NCBI GenBank assembly: GCA_958450365.1
Contig: CAUEEP010000181.1
Location: 1 to 64,000, forward strand
Direction: 5' to 3'
DNA length: 64,000 nucleotides
From: Mesorhabditis belari
Taxonomy: Eukaryota; Nematoda; Chromadorea; Rhabditida; Rhabditidae
Shown here: one piece after another, positions 35,461-46,163 of the stretch
Position numbering within the stretch: the first letter of the stretch is position 1
Layout of the letters: the number at the start of each line of letters is the position of its first letter
The notes under the pieces: model-generated
Databases searched by the model: none
What the model was told of the DNA's origin: nothing
The model's input: only the letters and a program-made list of their open reading frames with translations
Program-made: the position numbers and the translations under genes

Positions 35461-35724
35461 AAAAGCCCATTTGCTATTTTTTCCTAATTTTATTCTCATT
35501 TATTTTTTTGCAAATTTCAAAATTTAGAATATAATTACCTCATTTTTAAGCAAATTTTTTCTCTCCAAATCTCCTTTTTTCCTTTTTTTTGCATACTTTT
35601 GCCGAAAATTAAACGCGCAAATTCATCAAAAAAGCCATTAAAGTTATGAATCTGATTGCAGTTTTATTTTTAAGCAAAAACTTATTTATAAAGTAAAAGT
35701 TTTCAACTAAAATTATTGCTAGAT

Positions 35725-38700
35725 TCAAAAAATTCCCCCGAATTTCCTTTTCCACTTACTTTTCTTTGCTTTAAACTCAGCCAATTTCTGATTAAAGTCG
35801 ACAGGGACACGAGAAGCTGGAGTTGGCATCGGAGGCATCTGAATTAATCATTTTACCGTATTTTCTCTAATAGTAGTGCACCCTAAGCGTCGCCTAAATT
35901 CAAGAACCGTATCTCGAGAACCGCTTATCAGAACCTAACAATGTGGGGTCGGGAAATGTAGCTGACGATGAGATCTAGTGGGGGATTTGAGTGTTGAGCT
36001 TCTGCAAAAGCTTGGAAGTCGTAAAATAGCCACCAACTCGGCTCGCCGAAGTGCACTACTATTAGAGAAAATACGGTATTCATCAATTTCCAGATTTCCA
36101 GATTAGGGAAAATACGGTGTTATTGCTGATCATCAGAAATTTGTCAATCCGGCCCTAAGATCAGTCAGCCAGGTCAGAAGCCAGCATCAAGACTGTCTGA
36201 CTATCTTGAGCTTTGGGGGATTTGAGTGTTGAGCTTCTGCAAAAGCTTGGAAACCGTCAAATAGTCATCAACTCGGCTCAGCGGGGTGCACTACGATTAG
36301 AGAAAATACGATAATTTGAATTTAATTAAGCCAGCTATTAATTTAAGCTGTCATTTAATTTGCTAAAGAATTAGTCCTTAATTTTAGAAAAATCAATCTC
36401 TGCCTGTTGTGATTAAAAATTTTTGCCAATCCTTAAAAGCCTCTCGATCAAATCGAGTGAGCTTTTCTCAGTGATTTTCGAATTTCGTTTAAAGTTAAAG
36501 ATAATTTATGTAAGTTGATAGTCTTTTTTTAAAGGTAAAACATGTTTCAAAAGTTTTACCATCGTTTTCTTAGCCTATAAAGCAAGGAATTCAATGGATC
36601 GAAACGATTTTAAAGTCTCAAACACCCACCTTTTGCACCTTCAACGACTCGGATTTCGAATTATCGGGGGCTGACCGCTGAAAAAAAGTCTATTAAATGT
36701 GCTAAACTTTTCAAGAAGTTGATCAGCTTTATAAATCTAAATCTAAATTGAAATATTACATCTAAAAATATAGAATTTTCATTGAAGCAAACCTTTTCCA
36801 CCTCATTCGCCAAGCATTCACTGCAAATGAAATGAAATCGTGGATCTTTCGATTGCTCTTTCGTGATCTCGGGCTTGTTGCATTTCATGTGCATGTGCTG
36901 GAAATTGATTTTTTAGATTTTTAAATTCAAAATGACAAGAAATAGAGTAGAATCTGTGGATCAGCTAGTTCGATCAGACCTCTTTACACGTGTGACATTG
37001 CAACAATTGATCGTATGGGGAGAATTTCGAAATCGAGCATGAGACGCATTTCCTTTCACTTCTTTCATTTATCGTCAGTGTTTCACTGTCGGAATCGTCC
37101 GAATTCTCGGCCGATCTCGACGATTCGTCTTTTGGTTCGGGTAGAGAACCCTGCAAGAATGTTATGAAGTTTTATGATTTAGAGATTTAGAGTCATTACG
37201 GCTTTGTTCACCATTATGGCTAATAGCCATTACGGCTATTAGAGCCATTACGGCTATTAGAGCCATTAGGGCTTTGTTCGCCATTACGGTTTTGTTCACC
37301 ATTACGGCTAATAGCCATTACGGCTATTAGAGCCATTACGGCTATTAGAGCCATTACGGCTATTAGAGCCATTATGGCTCTGTTCAATAACAAGTTCACT
37401 TAAAGATTATCGGATTTTAAAAGAAAAAGATGACCAATTTACATTCAATCTGCTCTGTTTTTTGATCAGAGAATCGGAAAATTGAAAAGCAATCAAAACC
37501 GGTGTGAAAAAAGGCTTTGCTCTTCTTTACTGACTCCAAAAGGGAAGGTCCTATGCCAGATAGTGAGCGATTATGCGGCCACACAAAGAACATCTCGCAG
37601 TCATTTAGATTTCTCTTTTGCTTTGTTGATGGCACAAAAAGAAGATATTTGGCTGTGAATTTGTACCCTGAGATTTTCGAGGTCGGCCAATCGATTTGCG
37701 CTATTCACTTTCTCAGCTGGTGTTTAGAAGGTCCCAACCCCGAGATTCAATTGGCTTATAAGCTTAAGAATATTTAACTGTACTTACATGTAAAACAGTT
37801 ATTTTACTGGGATCCTAGGCAATCCTCTAGGTTCAAAAAAACTCGACCAAATTGAAGGTCTAGTTCATAATTTTGTCTGTGTCTAGCATCGATAGTAAAA
37901 TTTCCTGATACTACCTGGTGCCTCAAGACCTAATTATTGTTTTCTCTTGCTTACAATCTATTATATATCTGTCGATCCGTCTGTACAGGCTTTTTCTCAA
38001 TCGTCTTTAAGCCAAAAAACTGAAATTTCTTAAGAAAAGTCTTTAAATATAATATAGTTGTGTCAAAGAGGAAAAAAGAAAGAAAAAAAAAAAATCAAAA
38101 AACCATAGTTAACTGGCAGTATGGTGGGTCGAACCCGGATCGTATGGGCGCTAGACAAGGAGCCTGCTAATTGCGCTAAGTTCGCTTGGCGGCGGGGTCA
38201 GAAAAAACGAGTCTTAAATTGGCCTCACCACTGATCGACTCATCGGGGTTTTCTTCAACGATCGCTCGGGAATCACTTCCAATTGCTTCAAACGGAGTCT
38301 GGAAAATGATAGGAATTTATTATCAAATATAAAAATGGCTTAAAGTTTTGAAAATAGATTATTCCAGTGGTAGATTTGCTTTCCTGGCTTTCCTTACCTT
38401 TCCTGGCTTGTCCCAGCAAACATTTTCTTCGTTTGCGTGTTCGATCTGTTGTTTGTCGCATCTCCGATTTCATCGCCCGAATCACACAAACTTTCTTCTG
38501 GATGAGCCTTTTTATAATCAGCAATCTGAAAAGTCAAACATTTTAAAAGCACTTTTGATTAAATGAAAACCTCTTCACAGCATTTCTTTATTCCCTCGAT
38601 CGCCTCCTCTTTCGATCCCAACAAAAACTTGGTAAGTCTGAAAAAATAAAGAAATTTTGGTGTTTAATCTTGCAATGAACAACAGTTTGTTACTTAAATA

Positions 38701-40369
38701 ATTAAAATAAATGAAGCTGTAGATCAGAATGAAAAGCTTAGTTGAACTTGAGTGGCTTGAGGATGAGGCTTGAGGATTAATCACTATGAATCAAATGGAG
38801 AATCTTTGAGAATCAATCAAATCAGGCTTATTTTACTTTGAATCTTTTCTTGCAGTTAATTAATCTGTTTATTGACCTTTTAATTTATGAAAGAATACTC
38901 GAAAAAAGTTCGTAAATTGAGTTTTACTTGATGAGCTTATAATTTAAAGGTTTTAAATTGAAGAGTTTGGATTGAACGATCAATTGTTGACGCTTAGTTG
39001 TTGATTATCAGACTTTAAGTAGATTTTTTAAGTAAATAAAAATTTTCTATGCAAATTGTACTTCAAAGGTAATCTGTTTTTGTGATTTTGAAATGAAAAG
39101 CAATTACAAGAAAAGATGTTTCAATTTAAAGGATCTGGCTGCCGAGTTTTGCGGCTTATTAATTGAGATTTGAAATTTACTCATGTTAATCACAACTTAA
39201 TAACTTACCGTAAATACTGTAAAAGTACCCCACCCCCCTCGTACAGTCGTGTAGTCGCAAAAGTTTTTTAGTATTTTATTTTTTTCAAAGTGTTCGTACT
39301 TTCAAAAAATGCGTCTTTGGTATCAAAAAATAGCTGAAATTCAGGGCTATTTTTTGATTCCTAAGCGCGCATTGTAGCATAAACCAGTGTCGAGAAAAAC
39401 TCGTTCAAAGCTAGACTACGCAACACTCCGCACCGTCATTATGGGGGTGGGATACTTGACGTCAAGCGTCAAGTGTTTTAAAAGCTTCTCTCACAACAAT
39501 AAGCTTAGCAACGCTTGTTTAGATCCGAAAAACCTACCGTAAATACTGTAAAAGTACCCCTCCCCCTCGTACAGTCGTGTAGTCGCAAAAGTTTTTTAGT
39601 ATTTTATTTTTTTCAAAGTGTTCGTACTTTCAAAAAATGCGTCTTTGGTATCAAAAAATAGCTGAAATTCAGGGCTATTTTTTGATTCCTAAGCGCGCAT
39701 TGTAGCATAAACCAGTGTCGAGAAAAACTCGTTCAAAGCTAGACTACGCAACACTCCGCACCGTCATTATGGGGGACGGGGTACTATGACAGTATTTACG
39801 GTATATTTTATTAAGTTTAGTGTACAAAACGACAATCGATGCCTTTTTAATTATGTCTTTCTTGCTATGCAATTAAAGTCTCAATATAAAATTGAATATC
39901 AAATGGAAGGGCTTTTTCCAAGCGCTTCAAAGATCAATTGCAACACTGTAAGCAGCTTTTTAAGTACATTTCATAAAAATGAAATAAGAACAAATCTAGT
40001 TGTAAGTCTAGAGCTAAGAAAATCTAAACTAGAAAATCTTCTGCATGAAAATCTTGGCTAAGTTTTTTCTGATAATTTTCTTAATTAAGAACTCAAAAAG
40101 CTTAGTTTCAAAATTGAGCAGTTTTTGATATAAACTCAAGAAATTAATCGTTGTAGGTGAGCTTTTTCGTAAGTCAACTTGCCCAGATCAATATACAATA
40201 GATTTTTACATGAATTCTTTCCAATTCTTTCAAATTCTTTCAAATTTCTGCAATAGATTTTTTCAAATCAAATTCACCTTGCGTAGAATGGATTCCCGAA
40301 TGGATGCTTTGTTGTCCGGGCTTTTTTCTGTGGTGGTGGGCCGTTTGGTGGTGAGGTTTTGCTCATCAT
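35725..40369 (-). CDS. INTS12: Integrator complex subunit 12, PHD-finger protein
   Basis: Eight exons on the minus strand: 40278-40369, 38571-38637, 38398-38525, 38229-38298, 36980-37150, 36793-36897, 36630-36677, 35725-35838, giving 264 residues with all phases matching. INTS12 is a nuclear subunit of Integrator, which processes snRNA 3' ends and terminates paused Pol II. A C4HC3 PHD finger spans residues 154-204: Cys154, 157, 171, 174, His179, Cys182, 201 and 204. It includes the INTS12-like KCNKPEITKEQSKDPRFHFIC (human HKPQVTDKEVNDPRLVWYC type). The N-terminal LTKFLLGSKEEAIEGIKKC resembles the conserved N-terminal helix. The protein is shorter than the vertebrate form (about 460), lacking most of the Ser/Thr-rich tail. 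The last exon could instead splice at 35760, but read-through to the 35725 stop, with AATAAA at 35663-35668 on the minus strand, is simplest. Two ATGs start it; I chose the first. Confidence 0.88.
35856..36076. mobile_element. CCGTA-type palindromic MITE, family D, copy 2
   Basis: CCGTATTTTCTCTAATAGTA at the left and its complement at the right, TA on both sides, in the last intron of INTS12. A shortened third copy follows at about 36,200-36,312. Confidence 0.88.
37190..37380 (+). repeat. 18-bp tandem repeat (CATTACGGCTATTAGAGC)
   Basis: About ten irregular copies of GCCATTACGGCTATTAGA, with GGCTTTGTTCACC variants inserted between them. In an INTS12 intron. Confidence 0.92.
37517..37777 (+). 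other. Dispersed repeat R, copy 3, with protein-like open frame
   Basis: An 86-codon open frame (MPDSERLCGHTKNISQSF…) lies antisense inside INTS12 intron 4. Its 37,552-37,665 part is the reverse complement of repeats at 1697-1803 and 44,671-44,785. The frame is conserved in the 44.7 kb copy (MPDRERLRDCTKNNS). I do not recognise the family. It could be a relic of a repetitive coding element or of a duplicated gene rather than a live gene. Confidence 0.4.
38117..38190 (-). pseudogene. tRNA-like element in INTS12 intron
   Basis: Minus strand: A-box-like TTAGCGCAATTAGCAGG, then B box GGGTTCGACCC. The block GTCTAGCGCCCATACGATCC is shared with the element at 51,721-51,790, so the two belong to one family. 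No proper anticodon stem. Confidence 0.6.
39208..39462. mobile_element. CCGTA-type palindromic MITE, family E, copy 2
   Basis: CCGTAAATACTGTAAAAGTA at the left after TA. The right end is truncated, joining GGGATACTTGACGTCAAG near 39,462. Nearly identical to the copy that starts 75 bp further on. Confidence 0.85.
39537..39801. mobile_element. CCGTA-type palindromic MITE, family E, copy 3
   Basis: Complete copy: CCGTAAATACTG…CAGTATTTACGG between two TA dinucleotides. Its interior is almost the same as the preceding copy over 220 bases, implying a recent event. Confidence 0.88.
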
Positions 40370-40552
40370 TGAAAGAAATCGAAGAAATTTATAGCCAAGT
40401 GAATCGTAGAAGTAAATATTTAAATATTTAATAAATATTAAATATTCTTTCTTTTTGTCCAAGTGTTTCAAAGTCTTTTTGCTAATTTCATTCCAATTAT
40501 GGGCGAATCTCTCTGCGTTTCTGTTAATTTTTTCCCGTCTGGGCTGCTCGGG

Positions 40553-40599
40553 TTACGGTAGCTGGAGCACCGTTTGTGAAGGTGCTCCAGCTACCGTAA
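40553..40599. repeat. Perfect 19-bp hairpin in the INTS12 5' flank
   Basis: TTACGGTAGCTGGAGCACC, nine bases GTTTGTGAA, then the exact reverse complement. It lies about 180 bp upstream of the INTS12 start codon. GC content of the stem is higher than its surroundings. Could be a minimal foldback element or a short structured RNA; nothing in the sequence decides. Confidence 0.9.
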
Positions 40600-40790
40600 A
40601 GGTTAAGATTTTGCAGTTGTATCCACAAAGATTACTTAACATTAAAATCTATTTGATTTTTCTTGCACTTTGGTAGATCATCAAGTAAATCCTGACTTTT
40701 TTATGATAAAAATTCTTGCTTCCTCTTTGACAGCCAGTCATAATGAGAAGGCCTATTAATAAACCACTCAAAGAACTTACCCGTCAATAG

Positions 40791-40853
40791 GTCTCCATAG
40801 CCGACTGGCTAAGAGTCTTAGTCAGAGGGTCAAGGGTTCAATCCCGCCTGCTA
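40791..40853 (+). pseudogene. tRNA-like (SINE-like) element
   Basis: A box TAGCCGACTGGCTAAGAG, B box GGGTTCAATCCCGCC. The 3' part (GGTTCAATCCCGCCTGCTAG) resembles the element at 57,731-57,788 (GGTTCGATCCCGCCGTCTAG). Followed by a T-run. Confidence 0.6.
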
Positions 40854-41030
40854 GATTATTGTTTTTTTTTTCACATGAGTTTTTCTTTCTTAGATTTTAC
40901 AATATGCTTGTATATTGTTTATACCACATTATTCGTGTCAATAAATCTTTTTTTATAAGTTTTACAATATAAATTGAGTTGGTGTATGGATTTTCTGATA
41001 TGCTTCAAAATCTATTCCAACATTCATTCT

Positions 41031-44000
41031 TCACCAAACATAACAAACGCCCATTTCGGATTTTGCTTGATATTGCGGGGTGGTAGCTAAAAATTTCATG
41101 AACTCATTCCGATTCGTCATGTAGATGAAATCGTCAAAGCTTTTCCGAGCCTCGAGAAGCGGAGAGGTGGCTCCTGAAAGAGGTTGAGTGATTGTATTAT
41201 ATCATAAAAAAAATAAGTTTCATCGTCGACAAGGCGAAATGCGTTCGTGCTTAAGTAATAACTACTTGCTAACTTGCTTGCTAACTTGCTCATCACATTT
41301 CAGTAATCACTAGTTTTCTGGGAGAATAAAAAGCTGAAAATAAATATTGGTTAAAAAGAAAGAACTTAAATAAATACAAAGAAAATCTTTAGATTCACTT
41401 TCACTTTATCGTTTGAATAAAGTATTATTATTCTAATCCTTGAGCTCATTTTTTTTCAAAAGCAAAGAAGAAAAAAAAGAAAATGTTTCAATCTAAGGAA
41501 TATTAAATACTTTCCTTTTCAATTAATGTCTTTTACTTTCGATCCGATATCTTTTTTCTGACAGAATTATCAGTTTTTTTTAGTCAAAATCTTAGATCTT
41601 AAAGATATTATTGTGTAATTTTTACCGCAAGCTCCCGGTTGACGAACGCACATTCCAATCGAAGCGACTTCTCTCTAGAAAATATTGGGTTGGTGAATTG
41701 AAAACTGCCGGACTTTGAACTAAAATTTATTGAACCTAAAACCATGAATTCATTCGAAATAATTTTCATTATTATTGACGCCTTCTGCCCATTTTACAGG
41801 GATTTTGCGGATTCCTCTTTCGTAGTAGGATTTCGGTTTGTGTGTGAGACAAGTGTGAGACCCAAAGATGGACTCGAGATGGAGGACTGGAGATGTCCCA
41901 GTTTGAGCACTTTCTTCAAAAGAAACCCATTTTAGTGTCAATAGAAAAGTTGTAGAGAATTAAAAATTAGGCTTATAGCCAAATTTCCAAAAAGATACAC
42001 TTAGTAGTTTCGCTTAAAATGCAGGTTTTCTTGCAAGTTTTGTGAAAACTCGTAAATTTCGCATTTCTTGAAAACCAGTTTCTTGAATCGTTCTGAAAAT
42101 TTGGATATAAGCTTGATTTTTGATTCTCTACAACTTTTCCATTGACACCAAATGGGTTTCTTTTGAGGAAAGTGCTCAAACTGTCACATATGACAATAGC
42201 CGGCGGTTTTCAATTCACCAACCCAATAGCTCGATTATTCAAAAAGCTGCAATATCTTAAAGATTTGATTTTCTTTAAAATCATTTTTATATCTTGTTAT
42301 TTTGCACAATTTCAACTAACCCATCCAAGCGTTTGCATTCGAAATTTCTCAGTTGGATCGGTTGTCAGAAATTGTCCACCATTTCTCGTCAAATAGAACA
42401 ATTCGGTGAGTTGAGGACAACGATTGCGTATCATTTCCTCATTTCTGAAACAAAAAGGGAAATAATTGGAGCTTACAAAAAATCAAATGATGTATATCAT
42501 GCATATCTTAGTTCGGATTTCTGGTTGAGCCTATCAGACTGCTAGCTCGGGTTAAAGACTAAGCCATGCATATCTTAGTTCGAATCTCTGGTTGATCCTT
42601 CCAGACTGCTAGCTCGGGTTAAAGACTAAGCCATACATATCTTAGTTCGGATTTCTGGTTGAGCCTACCAGACTGCTCGCTCGGGTTAAAGACTAAGTCA
42701 TGCATATCTTAGTTTGGACTTAGAAAAATTTCCAAGTCAATGCGCTGTTCCCAATGTTGTGGAGAGGGATATACTTTCTTAATGATGTGAGAAGTGAGTT
42801 TTAAAGTTGACAGGATTAAATTAGACCTCGAATAATATGAAGTAGACTTGCAACAAAAGCATCTGTCGCTCCTTGTCGTTGGGAATTTAAGGTTTTTCGG
42901 GCTTTTCTCAACACCAATCATTTGATTGAGAATAAAATTCCGCGTCGAATGATACCAAAATTAACTCAAAATCTAATATCCATGTAAAGTTATGAGGCAA
43001 AAGGTCAAGTCCCGCCCATAATGATCGTTTTTAGGCTACAACTTTGCGTGGATATTAGATTTTGAGTTGGTTTTGGTATCATTCGATGCGTAATTTTCTT
43101 CTTTATCAATATTTTTGTTAGTTTATTATCCGATCTTGTTGCCACTCACCAACAGTATCGGGTTTTGTCGCTCGCAAAGTTATGAGGCAAAAGGTTAATT
43201 AACGTTTTTAGCCTGCAACTTTACGTGGATATTACATTTTGAGTTAATTTTGGTATCATTCGACGCGGAATTTTATTCTCAATCGAATGTTAGTCAAAAT
43301 CAAAGGATTGGTGTTGAGAAAAACACGAAAAACCTTAAATTCCCAACGGCAAGGACCGACAGATGTTTTCGTCTAGTACGTACTAAAATTTCAAATGTTT
43401 CTAATAGTAACAATGAATCCCAAAGACGCTAGATTAGGTCAATATGGATGCGATGTCAGTTTTACTTAATAATTCATCATCATTTTAATCCAAACACCCT
43501 TTTAATATGGCTATTTCAGGTAAATCTCTCAGTTTTATTGACGCTTTGAGAAGTAAGGTTTCAGCTTTGATTGGGACAATTGAAATCCGGCTCAAATAAT
43601 GTCGGGTATTCTATTTTGTTAGCTGGTTAAAGCATCAAACAGAAAAATCCTCAAATAAACCTTAAAAAAGTCTGAACACTGATTATTTTCCCGATCCTCG
43701 CCGCCGCTCCAAATCCCTTTCCGCTTTGCAAATCGACGAGTCGTCGATTTGGGTGAAGGAAAAAGCGTTTTGTCATCGGGTTGTACGATCGATAGATCTA
43801 GAAAATTTTAGTATATCAAATTCATCTAAAAAAAAAGGTTCAAAGTTCGCAAGTATAAAGAGTGTTTTTTTAAAATTTCAATGGTCGTTTTTATTTGATT
43901 TCAATTTCGGAATAATGCAATCTATTCGAAATTTGAAATTGCTTTTTTTAGAAGAAATTAAACCTATAAACAAAAATTGTATAATGAAAAGAAAAAGCTT

Positions 44001-45457
44001 TCTTTCAAAAATCTCACCGATGAGGCGAAAAAGTTGAGGTTCGGATTTGGGTCAATCGCGAAATTCTCGTGAATTTTCGTGATCACAACTGAAAATAATT
44101 CGCTCTGAAAGGGGGGAATGGGTCGTTTTCTTTGAAAAAAACATCAAATTAAAGTTTTCTAAAAACTACAAGTAATTCGATTCATTTTTACCTGTAGAAG
44201 GACGAGAAGGGCCAACTGGAGTGGCAAAACCGCCTGAAAATTTCAAAATCATCAAGCAAATATCAATAGATAATTGTTATAAAGATCTATTTTAATCTTT
44301 AAATGTTGTTTTTATAAAATTAAGCTTTTTATAAAGGATGAAAAGTGTTTCGGCTTGAAAATCAGACCAAATCCGGGTCGAATTCCCGAATTCATTCCCA
44401 ATTGAGACACTCGACGCACTTCGCTTTGGCTAAAAAGATTGAAATTCCGATTATTTGGAGGTTTGATTGATGAAAATATGGATTTTTCAAAGTTTCCAGC
44501 ATTTCTAATGCCACAAGCGTTTGAATAATGCTCGATTCTTCGCGCTGATCCGGGTTTTTCATTGTGAAAAGCTATCATATGTAAAACCCAAAGCCAATCA
44601 GGTTCTCTTGAGACTTTTCTTGGGACAAATGGTTAAAATAAACTCCACTAATAGATTCTACGACCCTGAAAATTTACAGCTGAATATCTTCTTTTTGTGC
44701 CATCAACAAAAGAGCAATCCCTTTGCAAATGACTAGCGAATTGTTCTTTGTGCAGTCGCGTAATCGTTCTCGATCTGGCATATGCCCCAGATAGATAGGT
44801 GTTCCTTTGGGAGTCGGGACAGGAGAGGTGACCAGAAACAGACGGCTGGTAGTCATTATGCCCAAATTCTTGGGATCAATTTGCGCCTCAAATTTCGCTG
44901 TAGTTTTAAATGCTTTAAATGGCTTAAATGCTACAAACTGCACAAGCGACCGACTGGCTTGACGAAAAATTTCTCGATATCGATAGAATATATGATAAAT
45001 GTGAAAAAGAATAGAATTGAGTTTGGGTTTAGCATCTGATAGCTTGCACAATGAAAAAACCCGGTTTTCCGATGAGCACGAACGAGAACCCAATGCTCAA
45101 TTTGAAGAAAAATGACACATTTCCATTGTTACTGGCTTATGGATCTAATTCAATTCAATTCATTTAATTAGAATGAGTCCGATTTGAAGTTTGATCTTTG
45201 ACTAGTCAAAGCTTTGTTTTCAATTCGATCCGATCAATTTGCAGTTGTCATTTTCAAATTTTGATCCTTTGTAGGATCAAAATTTCAAACTAACTTGTCA
45301 TTTTCGATAATTTCCATGAAACCCACTCATAATCATAATCGGCATCTTTCGCTTGAAAACTTTTCCCTTGATCAGTGTTGAAATTGCGCGTTTGTTTCCC
45401 TGGGGGACCCCAGGCGAAAATTAGAGGAATCGAGAAAAGAATTAGGAAATGAAACAT
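41031..45457 (-). CDS. Unrecognised secreted cysteine-containing protein
   Basis: Five exons on the minus strand: 45327-45457, 44192-44233, 42321-42444, 41626-41674, 41031-41173, giving 162 residues with all phases matching. The start at 45457 gives a clean signal peptide (MFHFLILFSIPLIFAWG); upstream in-frame ATGs at 45511 and 45520 are alternatives. The mature part begins GPPGKQTRNFNTDQGK and has five cysteines (RFCHSSW, RNRCPQL, GMCVRQ, PGACGAT, GVCYVW-stop). Other stretches are TELFYLTRNGGQFLTTDP and SFDDFIYMTNRNEFMKFLATT. I do not know the family. The clean frame over three internal exons argues for a real extracellular protein, perhaps nematode-restricted. Least certain are the 42-bp second exon and its join to exon 1, which rest on phase and splice sites alone. 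Large introns contain MITEs. Confidence 0.62.
41685..42226. mobile_element. mariner-like MITE (TTGGGTTGGTGAATTG termini), copy 2
   Basis: Same termini and interior as 3010-3679, shortened by loss of part of one half. TA on each side. Begins 11 bases upstream (in gene sense) of the 41626-41674 exon, filling most of the intron. Confidence 0.88.
42500..42715 (+). repeat. About 68-bp tandem repeat, three copies
   Basis: Units contain CATATCTTAGTTCGGATTTC, GAGCCTATCAGACTGCTAGC and CTCGGGTTAAAGACTAAGCC. Three copies plus a partial fourth, with few differences. In an intron of the secreted-protein gene. Confidence 0.92.
42932..43280. mobile_element. Palindromic repeat with CGTCGAATGATACCAAA arms
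   Basis: Left arm CGCGTCGAATGATACCAAAA at 42,940, inverted near 43,065-43,095 (TTTTGGTATCATTCGATGCG), and a further half at about 43,160-43,270. The same family lies at 54,362-54,525 in the epoxide hydrolase gene. Confidence 0.8.
44520..45090. repeat. Inverted-repeat region containing dispersed repeat R, copy 2
   Basis: The block TGATAGCTTTTCACAATGAA (minus strand, about 44,560) is matched on the plus strand by TGATAGCTTGCACAATGAA near 45,040, so the interval is bounded by diverged inverted repeats. Copy 2 of repeat R lies at 44,671-44,785. Protein-like frames starting in these arms are therefore suspect. Confidence 0.6.
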
Positions 45458-46093
45458 TAGGAAAAGAATGGGATAAAGTTTTTCAATTTTGATATTTATA
45501 TGCTTTATCATTTTCTTCATTTCTCAGACTGACCTTGGCACAAAAAAAGGGCTAGCAAACTATGTGTGATTGAGATATTTCAAAAGATCTCAAGTTTTTC
45601 AATTAATGAGTCTTTGTTGTTGGCAATTGCTATAGTCAATGTCAAAAAAATCAAAATTGCCAAAAGTTTGGATAAATAAAAATCAAAATAATCTAACATA
45701 AATATAAAAGAAAATCAAAAAGTGCAATTTCTAAAAGTTCAATTCAATTTCATGCAATTTCATGCAGTGAAGACGGCTTTTCAAAGACCTTGTGTCAAGA
45801 TTACTGATTACAAAGAGTGTTTTGTAAATTTAATAAATGTTTTCAAAGCATGAGCGGACTGGGAACGAGTAAAATTCATGCTCAGAACATCTTAAGCTTA
45901 CTCTCGAGTCAAAAAATGATTTATGTATCATTCAATTGAAAAGAAAAGAAAGAAATTAGCTATCCGAATGTCCAAACTTTCTTTTGGGCCTTTAGAACGG
46001 AATTATTTAAGGTAAACGTTCGTGAATTTGCTTTTCTCGAGTTTCTGGCACACTTCACAAAGTGATTTCCTCTCTTTAGGCTTTCAGAAAAAG

Positions 46094-46163
46094 TGAGCCC
46101 TTAGCCTAGTGGATAGTGCGCTTGTTCTCGAAACTTTTTGCGGTGGGTTCAATTTCTGTGCTT
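46094..46163 (+). pseudogene. tRNA-like element
   Basis: A box TTAGCCTAGTGGATAGTG is a good tRNA D-arm match. The B-box position has GGGTTCAATTTC, which is degenerate. No stable anticodon arm. Confidence 0.55.

Noticed and set aside
37190..37380. CRISPR-like array
   Set aside because: An 18-bp tandem repeat without unique spacers, in a eukaryotic intron.
44312..44578. 88-codon minus-strand ORF as the first exon of the secreted-protein gene
   Set aside because: Its start lies in an inverted repeat shared with 45.0 kb and no GT donor fits. The exon at 45327-45457 gives a signal peptide and the right phase.
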